Source: Saccoglossus kowalevskii
Taxonomy: Eukaryota; Hemichordata; Enteropneusta; Harrimaniidae
DNA length: 10,623 nt
Direction: 5' to 3'
NCBI RefSeq assembly: GCF_000003605.2
Contig: NW_003119462.1
Span: forward strand, 1 to 10,623
Below the pieces are notes generated by a model. It was given only the letters and a program-made list of their open reading frames with translations, was not told the origin of the DNA and ran no database searches. Positions 1 through 6,588 of this stretch are shown piece by piece; position 1 is the stretch's first letter; the number at the start of each line of letters is the position of its first letter. A program made the position numbers and the translations under genes.

Positions 1-65
1 CAAAAGCATCGTGTGCCATCAGAGCGACCCCATTTTTCTTGTCTCTTTATTATGATTAGACATGA

Positions 66-329
66 ATGAAAAGTGCCAAGCTGACAGACTGCGAAATCCG
101 TGGATTAAAAGTGCTAAGTCCAAATTGTGTGGGACGATATCGACGAACTTCAGGAATAAGTTGTAGGGATTTTGTTCGACGACTACAGTACGATACCTCA
201 TCAGCTTTAATTAGGAATTATGTAACTGATTTATGGCAATATAGAAAAGAAATGATGAATGTAATTTAAAGACATGTATTACTGTTTTCATGCTGCCGAT
301 ACAAAGGTTGAATAAACATTATTATTATA
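66..329 (+). mobile_element. Possible decayed 3' end of a retroelement
   Basis: An open frame of 67 codons (66-269, ending in TAA) is followed by a short untranslated stretch, an AATAAA signal at 311-316 and a short ATT run at about 317-329. A reading frame that ends just before a brief 3' UTR, a poly(A) signal and a simple-repeat tail is typical of the 3' ends of many invertebrate non-LTR retrotransposons. The frame ends in a charged, aromatic tail (residues DLWQYRKEMM near the C-terminus), but I see no reverse-transcriptase or endonuclease motif, and the rest of the element would lie left of the window. No target-site duplication can be tested because the 5' end is missing. It could equally be the last exon of an ordinary gene or a chance frame. 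The assignment rests on layout alone. Confidence 0.28.
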
Positions 330-881
330 CAGTGACGCCGACTTGGACATTTGAGAGTTTTGAGTTTGACAAAGATGGCAATGAAAGTACGAATAAAGAT
401 CTGAGAAGTTTTTTTCAAACAGCTATAAATTTTTATAATTTTTACTGTGTAAATTCGTAAATTATTATTGATCTTGTATGACGGTTGATTCGTAATTTGT
501 CGAGACCGAAAATCATTTTACGCAGTTTAACCCCTGACATTTTAATTCATTTTGAGTTCACGCGTATTGGGCGTGTTTGACGTCGGGAAAATCCTAATTC
601 AAATGATTTCTCACTGTCGATTTTTATTATTTCTGGTTTATTTGTCACATTATAAGCAATACATTATTTTTGTTTTACTTCTAGTGTTGCATATTGTTCA
701 TTTATCTCCGTTGCATGTTTTCATTTGCCGTTCTATTCCCTGCCGCAGTTCAATCTGCGTTTTGTCAACTTTCGCGTTTTTTTTCGTTTTTTTGCCGGGG
801 ATCTCCTGGCAAACGCCCACCCCTTCTTTTTGGCAATTTTCCATGTTCAGGACCCTGGGCGTATACCCGAATAAATACGGT
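330..881. other. Unassigned AT-rich sequence, no gene seen
   Basis: About 550 bases without a supportable gene. It contains T-rich stretches (for example around 775-800) and scattered short open frames with no recognisable protein features. One longer frame here (552-995, + strand) runs into the first minisatellite and has a cysteine/phenylalanine/leucine-rich composition typical of translated T-rich noncoding DNA. A short ATG with a favourable context near 373 opens only nine codons. I saw no RNA gene, promoter element or repeat that I could defend. Confidence 0.5.
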
Positions 882-1067
882 ACATTTCGGCATGTGATGG
901 TTTGCCAGTCGTTTACATGTACCACAGTCCTATCTATCAGTGATAGAGGGACTGTGCATGTACATACCTCCATGCACATACATTTCGGCATGTGATGGTT
1001 TGCCAGTCGTTTACATGTACCACAGTCCTATCTATCAGTGATAAAGTGACTGTGCATGTACATACTT
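882..1067. repeat. Minisatellite A, left tract: two 98-bp units
   Basis: Two head-to-tail copies start at 882 and 980, exactly 98 bp apart. Each begins with the 34-bp core that opens ACATTTCGGCATGTG and ends CAGTCGTTTA. A hairpin-forming segment follows, then a linker with ACCTCCATGCACAT. The copies differ at the hairpin right arm (GATAGAGGGACTG in the first, GATAAAGTGACTG in the second). The second copy loses similarity after about 1067, where CATACCTCC becomes CATACTTCAC. The same 98-bp form occurs once more inside the right tract at 1427-1524, so both tracts belong to one family. Confidence 0.93.
914..962. repeat. Imperfect 49-nt inverted repeat inside the 98-bp unit
   Basis: The left arm reads TACATG (914-919), a three-base bulge TAC, CACAGTCC (923-930) and TATCTATCA (931-939). 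A single G at 940 separates it from the right arm, TGATAGAGGGACTGTG followed by CATGTA (941-962). The arms pair almost throughout and the centre, CTATCAGTGATAG, is a perfect odd palindrome. The other 98-bp units carry the same structure with two substitutions in the right arm that weaken the stem. It could fold as a hairpin in RNA or extrude as a cruciform. No function is implied by the sequence alone. Confidence 0.85.
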
Positions 1068-1212
1068 CACAATACCATCTGATAAGCCCCATTCTCTTCA
1101 TTGCGTGATGTTTTATGTTTCTTGATTGTTGAGCTGTCAACATGAAACAAACATGTTGAGGTAGATCCTATCTTGCTGTTTGAATCATGTTTTTGTCACA
1201 CACATCAACTCG
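1068..1212. other. Unique spacer between the two minisatellite tracts
   Basis: About 145 bp unrelated to the minisatellite. It carries three alternately oriented copies of a six-base word: TGTTGA at 1127-1132, its complement TCAACA at 1137-1142, and TGTTGA again at 1154-1159. The middle copy could pair with either neighbour; the right-hand pairing gives an 8-bp perfect stem (TCAACATG/CATGTTGA) with an AAACAAA loop. No coding signal was seen. Confidence 0.6.
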
Positions 1213-2042
1213 TACCCAGTCGTTTACACATACATTTCGGCATGTGATGGTTTGCCAGTCGTTTACATATACATTTCGGTATGCGATGGTTTGCCAGTCG
1301 TTTACATATACATTTCGGCATGTGATGGTTTGCCAGTCGTTTACATATACATTTCAGCATGTGATGGTTTGCCAGTCGTTTACATATCAATTTCGGCATG
1401 TGATGGTTTGCCAGTCGTTTACATATACATTTCGGCATGTGATGGTTTGCCAGTCGTTTACATGTACCACAGTCCTATCTATCAGTGATAAAGTGACTGT
1501 GCATGTACATACCTCCATGCACATACATTTCGGCATGTGATGGTTTGCCAGTCGTTTAGTGACTGTGCATATACATACCTCCATGCACGTACATTTCGGC
1601 ATGTGAATGGTTTGCCAGTCGTTTAGTGACTGTGCATATACATACCTCCATGCACGTATTTCGGCATGTGATGGTTGCCAGTCGTTTAGTGACTGTGCAT
1701 ATACATACCTCCATGCACGTACATTTCGGCATGTGATGTTTGCCAGTCGTTTAGTGACGCATATACATACCTCCATGCACATACATTTCGGCATGTGATG
1801 GTTTGCCAGTCGTTTAGTGACTGTGCATATACATACCTCCATGCACATACATTTCGGCATGTGATGGTTTGCCAGTCGTTTAGTGACTGTGCATATACAT
1901 ACATGTACCTCCATGCACATACATTTCGGCATGTGATGGTTTGCCAGTCGTTTAGTGACTGCATATACATACCTCCATGCACATACATTTCGGCATGTGA
2001 TGGTTTGCCAGTCGTTTACACATACATTTCGGCATGTGATGG
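1213..2042. repeat. Minisatellite A, right tract: mixed 39-, 66- and 98-bp units
   Basis: After a partial copy, cores start at 1232, 1271, 1310, 1349, 1388 and 1427 (all 39 bp apart), then 1525 (98 bp), 1591, about 1656, 1721, 1783, 1849, 1921 and 1985 (62-72 bp apart), and 2024 (39 bp). The 39-bp unit is the core plus about five bases. The 66-bp unit is the core plus GTGACTGTGCATATACATAC and the CCTCCATGCACAT linker. The 98-bp unit adds 32 bp that form most of the hairpin's left arm and loop. Small indels set the 62-72 bp spread, for example a six-base insertion in the 1849 unit and a loss of four bases in the 1721 unit. Open frames on both strands persist because 39 and 66 are multiples of three. 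I regard the tract as noncoding. Confidence 0.95.
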
Positions 2043-3659
2043 CCTGGTTTCTAATGTGAGTGCAGCCAATGATTTGCCAAATGACAGTTAAGCATGCACA
2101 TTAACAATTGAAGCATTGTGTTTGGTCTTGTCTTGGTGGGGAAGGTTTATTTTGACACTGAGCCACCCTGTATTTACACAGGTGCCAACCCCAAATTCCC
2201 TACTCAGGATGAAGTACTTAAGTAATCAAGATGATTATATAATACACTGGGATTTAATGTAGTTTCCAATACCAGTAATCAGATTAGATTTATTACAAAT
2301 TGATATCTTCTTTGATTTTTAGTGTGACTGTGTAATGAAGCTTATTATAAATTGTGCAAAAGTTACAAAATAAAAGATGTAAATACTAAATGTATATACT
2401 AATTTTATTGTTATCGGATCTCTGTTGAGATATAGATAAAATAACTATAAGATACAGTAACTAGGAAGGTATACATCTTAGTTCTATGGTTACAGTATAA
2501 AACCTAAAGCAAATTCGGAGAGAATAACAGAAAGTATCACAGAGGCGCTCAGTCCATTACTTGTTTCTCAAGAACGAAATCTCTTGATGTGCTCTTGTTG
2601 ATTGTCATACCTGAATGAATAGTTACTTAGTCTGTGCTAAGTGTTCATGCACGTTTTCTCAGCACGGCTAAGGTGTTTGACTCTTGTGTGTGAAGCACGC
2701 AATGGGAGTCTTTGCAGTTAGCCTGTCCTTATGTATCATCGTCTGCCTGCACGGTGTTGTTCCGTTCTGATATTCCTCCCCCTCTAACCCAGTGCGGTAA
2801 CTCCATTTATAACCGTGTATGTCACATGGTTGCACGATAGAGAGTTTACCGAACAATAGAAAACTTTGTTACAAATGACTGCCAAAAAATGCTTGGAGCT
2901 TTGCATTACTGATGTCTTCATCTTCGACTTCATTTCTGCCGATATATGTTGCAGTGACATGAGCTCTGAGGTATAACACCTGCTCCTCCATAATACTCAA
3001 CAGTGGTGATGACACTATTGCCACACTCGATTGTCGCAAGACTGGTAAAGCATAATATTATAATGATATATTATTTCCAGTGCGACTGACAACGAACACA
3101 TCAGACTCGGAACTAAGTAGAGCTTGAATAGCTTTGGTCTGATTATCTGAGTTGTATGATGTCTCGATATCGTCGCTGTATTGCCTCGACATCCAAGCAA
3201 ACACAGCTTCCACTGTGTGCAGCGATATTTATTCTTGAAGCAGACATTTGGGCATTGTCACCACCTGGCAACCATCACCATTAAAGGCCAAAAACTCTCA
3301 GAAAACAGTACTTTGGAATGGTTGTTTATTTTTCCCCTGCGTGTGCAACATATATAAATTTAGTTTTTTAGGATCTCTTTTTTGATCACAAGTTTGTACT
3401 GTTTACTCAAATTTAGCCATTTTCACAGCAGCTCGCAACAGAGCCCATAGATATACATGGTACCGTGGTGCGCAATGCGGAATGTCTTGTGATGTAGCCC
3501 ATCAAGCTTGGCCAAGCACGTTGATGAAAGAAACAATCTGATTGGATGTTGTTAATCTGATTCTAAACTGTGAGGGCACTGCCACATACACATAGTTCCA
3601 ATGAAATACTTCAAGGTGTTAGTGGAGTGCCTTGCTAGATCATTTACCTTGAAAATTCA
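2043..3659. other. Intergenic or intronic sequence, no gene seen
   Basis: About 1.6 kb with no supportable coding region. Open frames are short and lack protein-like composition. An AATAAA at 2369-2374 lies in an AT-rich stretch and could be a chance poly(A) signal. A pyrimidine-AG junction near 3080 looks like a splice acceptor but opens only about a dozen codons before a stop. Weak hairpins occur, for example the CCTGT/ACAGG pair around 2168-2183. No tandem repeat, tRNA or recognisable transposon terminus was found. Confidence 0.5.
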
Positions 3660-4200
3660 AGATGGTGTGTGTGTCTGTTTGTCTGTCCGTTCCACTGATA
3701 TCTCAAGAATCGTATGTTGGTTTTTAATGAAACTTGTGTGTATAGATGCTCTGGGCTAAACCATGCATATTAATTACTGACTTTTTGCATGATAATTAGC
3801 TATTTTTAGCTGTTCCATGATTGTTCCACTGATATCTAAAAGGCCATTCATTGGTTTTTGATGAAACTTGTTATATAGATGCTCTGGACTAATGCACAGA
3901 TTTGATTAGTTTTGGGTAAAAATCCATGCATATAAATTAACCTAATTTGCATAAGGATTAGATACTAATCACATTTTCAATGAAACTTAAATAGATACAT
4001 GTACAGACACAGGACTATGCACAGACAGATATCTAAAATATTAATTGCCTAATTTGCATAATTTCAGCTTTTGATATTTCAAGTACTATTACCTCATTAC
4101 TTTTCAATGAAACTTGGTACTTACCGGTAGATGTTTTAGAACAATGCAGAGACCTGATTAATTATGGGTAAAAATGTGTGCTCGTTAATCAACTACTGTT
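3660..4200. repeat. Cluster of degenerate tandem units of about 120-135 bp
   Basis: The cluster starts with a GTGTGTGTCTG...CTGTCCG run and contains four diverged direct units. Their AATGAAACTT-like words begin at 3726, 3860, 3979 and 4106, giving spacings of 134, 119 and 127 bp. Shared motifs, in order, are TGATATCT or a diverged form of it, AATGAAACTTG, TAGATGCTCTGG, ATGCACAGA, GATTAGTTTTGGGTAAAAA, CATGCATATTAATTA and CTAATTTGCATAA. A relic of the last part of such a unit may lie at 5504-5580. This resembles an old interspersed family, headed by GTCCGTCC runs, that I associate with marine invertebrate genomes. I cannot name the family and see no terminal repeats or coding capacity. Confidence 0.75.
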
Positions 4201-4250
4201 GAATACTTTATTTTAGCTGGAATTTTTTAGTGTTTTCTATGGAATTTATT

Positions 4251-4285
4251 AGTCCCCGTTCGGACGAAGTCCCAAAACGGGGACT
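4251..4285. repeat. Nested hairpin heading the second repeat family
   Basis: AGTCCCCGTT (4251-4260) and AACGGGGACT (4276-4285) are perfect reverse complements. Inside them GGAC (4262-4265) and GTCC (4269-4272) form a second stem around a GAA loop. The hairpin lies immediately before the GTCTCTGTCCG run that begins the 420-bp repeat unit and is absent from the second 420-bp copy. It is therefore a plausible end or boundary structure of the element. Confidence 0.85.
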
Positions 4286-5310
4286 TATAATTCGGTCTCT
4301 GTCCGTTTGTGCGTCCGTGCGTCCGTCCAGAGTAATATCTCAGAATCCCTTGGACGGATTCTGTTCATTCTTTGCATGTACCTAGTACTTTATGTGGGAC
4401 ATATGCACATGCAGTGGTTTAGCGATTCAATTCAAAATGGCCGACTGGCAGCCATCTTGCTTTTTGAAAATGTTGTATTTTGGACATGCTTTGTCAGTTT
4501 TCATTCAAACTTGGTACATAGATCATACATGCTAGGATACATGTCCATGACAATTCATTTCACAATTGGATCAAAGATGGCCAACTGGCAGCCATCTTGT
4601 TTTTTGAAAATGTCGTATTTTGGACATCCTTTGTGAGTTTTCATTCAAATTTAGTACATAGATCATACATGTTAGGATACATATCCCCAATCGTCTGTGA
4701 GTTCCTGAGTCTGTCCGTCCGTCCGTGTGTCCGTGCGTCAGTCTGTCCAGAGTCATATTTCAGAATCTTGTGGACCGATTCCGTTCATTCTTCGCACGTG
4801 CCTAGTACCTTATGTGGGACATATGCACATGCAGTGGTTTAGCGATTCGATTCAAAATGGCCGACTGGCAGCCATCTTGTTTTTTTTAAATGTTGTATTT
4901 TGGACATGCTATGTCAGTTGTCATTCAAACTTGGTACATAGATTATACATGTTAGGATACATGTCCATGACAATTTATTTCGCAATTGGATCAAAGATGG
5001 TCGACTGGCAGGCATCTTGTTTTTGTTTTTTTATGCGGTATCTTGGATGTGCTCTGTCAGTTTTCATTCAAATTTAGCACATACATGAACTTTATACATG
5101 TTAGGATGCATGTCCATAATAATTTGTTTCAAAATCTGGTCAAGGATGGCTGATTGACAGCCATCTGACTTTTTGGCCTTACTAGTATATTTCCACAATT
5201 TATGTACCATTTTCATTCGTATTTGGCACATACATCATACATATCAGTGTGTTTCATAATCAGATCAAAGATGGCCAAATAACGGCTGTTTTTATTTTTG
5301 GCCATATTAC
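4286..5310. repeat. Duplicated 420-bp repeat with internal units of about 140 bp
   Basis: A GTCCGTCC-rich head and the segment that follows it (CCAGAGTAATATCTCAG from 4328) recur 420 bp later (CCAGAGTCATATTTCAG from 4748). Within and after these copies, units built on AAATGGCC or AAGATGGCC, CTGGCAGCCATCTTG, TTTTGGACAT, TTTTCATTCAAA and ACATGTTAGGATACATG recur. Their ATGG words are near 4437, 4577, 4857, 4997, 5146 and 5271. Spacing is 140 bp inside each 420-bp copy and drifts to 149 and 125 bp at the decayed right end. Each unit carries an inverted pair around AAGATGGC/GCCATCTT. Open + strand frames cross both copies, but most differences between the copies change the amino acid, so I do not call them genes. 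Confidence 0.85.
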
Positions 5311-5784
5311 TACTACACGGAACACGTGTTTTGATGTAAATAAAGAATCTGTTGTATACGCCACTTGGAACTCAAGTTTCAAGGACACGCTCGTGACAAC
5401 CCCTCCGCTTTAAACACTAAGAGAACTTTCAAAAATTTAACGAGGACTGTGTCATTTTCAATGACTTGTTTATAATATTTCATTTGGTTCATTGAGGTAA
5501 TCCACAGACATAATTAGTTGATAAACATGCATATTGATTATCTATTATTAGCCCATTTCTGATATCTAAAAAAAATTAGATTTAAATTAAATTCTTCACA
5601 GAGGTGCTCTGTGTATTTGTATGTATTTTTTGTATATACATGTATTATTAATTTTGAAAATGTGAATCACATTGTTTTCATATTGTGCATTTCAAATAGC
5701 AGACAAATATTAGTTGCCAAGCTTCTTGTTTGAAAAGCAAATCTTAAATTAAATACTCTCAGCACACAAGAGTTCTTTCTAAGC
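5311..5784. other. AT-rich sequence upstream of the exon, probably intron
   Basis: This stretch ends at the splice acceptor of the coding exon and is most simply the 3' part of its last intron. It contains an AATAAA at 5339-5344 of doubtful meaning. A segment at about 5504-5580 shares words (CACAGACATAATTAGTTG, CATGCATATTGATTA, TGATATCTAAAA) with the units of the 3660-4200 cluster. A perfect 7-bp hairpin, CACAGAG-GTG-CTCTGTG, lies at 5597-5613. No coding region was seen. Confidence 0.55.
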
Positions 5785-5817
5785 TTTCTTTGATTTGTTG
5801 TATTTTTCGGTTTGCAG
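5785..5817 (+). promoter_or_regulatory. 3' splice site of the terminal exon
   Basis: A T-rich tract (5785-5813) with few purines ends in TTTGCAG at 5811-5817, a good match to the metazoan acceptor consensus. A TTCTAAG near 5777-5783 is a possible but imperfect branch-point sequence about 35 bases upstream. The downstream frame stays open and protein-like from the first base after the AG, while the sequence before it is AT-rich and unlike coding DNA. That contrast supports this junction. Confidence 0.72.
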
Positions 5818-6012
5818 CCACTGATGATTTATCCAGCTGCCTTGAGGGCCCGGAAAAGACAACAACTAGATGTTCAGAGGCAGTATGAAGCAGAGCAAAA
5901 ACAAAGTCATGTTCAAATGAGACGAGAGAGGGCTCCATTTAGTGCACCACCGAAGGTTCAAGAAGCCTGGCAAACCGAGTACAGTCGTAGCTACTCTGCT
6001 TCAAGAAGATAA
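5818..6012 (+). CDS. Terminal coding exon (C-terminal 64 residues) of an unidentified protein
   Basis: The exon opens after TTTGCAG and runs 64 codons to TAA at 6010-6012. The phase of the first codon assumes the boundary falls between codons. I do not recognise the protein. Residues 1-6 (PLMIYP) are hydrophobic. About residues 7-40 are strongly charged, rich in Arg, Gln and Glu without helix breakers (ALRARKRQQLDVQRQYEAEQ and onward through RRERA), and likely form one long helix, perhaps a coiled coil. Then come a proline-containing link (APFSAPPKV), an EAWQTEYSR segment and a Ser/Tyr/Arg tail ending SASRR. The exon has about ten Arg and three Lys against six acidic residues, so this terminus is basic. 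Unlike the repeat frames, composition and codons here look like ordinary protein. No signal peptide, membrane segment or catalytic motif is visible. Upstream exons are not identified and may lie outside the window. It could be a retained fragment of a dead gene, but the clean acceptor and intact frame argue for a live exon. Confidence 0.68.
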   Translation, partial: PLMIYPAALRARKRQQLDVQRQYEAEQKQSHVQMRRERAPFSAPPKVQEAWQTEYSRSYSASRR

Positions 6013-6588
6013 TGATTATGTTTGCCATTCAAAACATATTGCATTCTATTATTTGTGATCTACTTAAGTATGATGATCCAGGATGTTTTTCACAGGATCA
6101 ACATTTTAATATTCCTAATTTAATGATGCATTCTTTTATCGTTTCAAAATAACTTTTTATTCTTACCAGGAGTACATGCTTTTCATAACAAATGTGATAG
6201 ACGTAAAATGGTGCTTTTATAGTATGTTGCCATTTCCTGGTAGTCACCATTCACAAATAAGATTAGCTGTCTATCACTATTCTTTTTATGGATTTTATCA
6301 TATTTCTAGTCTATATTTATAATGAAAGTGTATGTATTTATCAATCTGTGGGGGTAGCTCTGTTATCAATGTGGTGATTTTCTTTCTATGGGATCTTTAC
6401 TACTCCTTCTTGGCTGATTAGTATCATGTGAGCTTTATTTGAATCCACACCAGTACCACTGGTGTCTTGGATTGGCCAGTTAGCATTCTATGATTACCAT
6501 GGCAATATGGTGTGTACCCTGGTAATGGTGCGTGGAATTTAATTTTTAAAATTTCCGTTATTGGCGAACACACTGTAAGTGTCAACAA
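6013..6588 (+). other. Probable 3' UTR or downstream flank, no canonical poly(A) signal
   Basis: This AT-rich sequence follows the stop codon. I read it for AATAAA and ATTAAA and found neither; the nearest are weak variants such as AATAAG at 6257 and AATGAA at 6321. It carries a perfect 8-bp hairpin at 6447-6465. Sequence just before the array (AACACACTGTAAG at about 6567) loosely resembles a satellite unit and may be a decayed edge. No second gene was seen. Confidence 0.55.
6447..6465. repeat. Perfect 8-bp hairpin
   Basis: ACACCAGT (6447-6454) and ACTGGTGT (6458-6465) are exact reverse complements separated by ACC. The stem is GC-balanced and would be stable in RNA. It lies about 430 bases after the stop codon, inside the probable 3' UTR. 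No slippage-prone repeat explains it. Confidence 0.8.

Noticed and set aside
552-995. A 147-codon open frame on the + strand
   Set aside because: It is T-rich low-complexity translation (Phe, Leu, Cys, Val) that runs into the minisatellite and has no recognisable motif.
1180-1932. Repeat proteins with 13- or 22-residue periods on both strands
   Set aside because: Unit lengths of 39 and 66 bp are multiples of three, so any stop-free frame stays open. Several frames on both strands are open at once, and indels between units break them.
882-2042. CRISPR-like array: a 34-bp repeat with intervals of about 5, 32 and 64 bp
   Set aside because: The intervals are not unique spacers. They are themselves repeated and nested within one another, and the surroundings are eukaryotic with no cas genes.
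3064-3112. Possible splice acceptor TTATTTCCAG followed by a short open stretch
   Set aside because: The best frame closes after about a dozen codons, and no neighbouring exon or conserved peptide supports it.
2668-3200. Minus-strand frames of about 60 codons (2668-2856 and 3015-3200)
   Set aside because: They are short, of ordinary noncoding composition, and have no splice sites or motifs to support them.
4307-5077. Two related + strand open frames of 109 and 116 codons in the 420-bp repeat
   Set aside because: Between the two copies I counted about twelve amino-acid-changing codons and about three silent ones over the first half, so there is no sign of protein-level constraint. The frames begin in GTCCGTCC runs and follow repeat boundaries.
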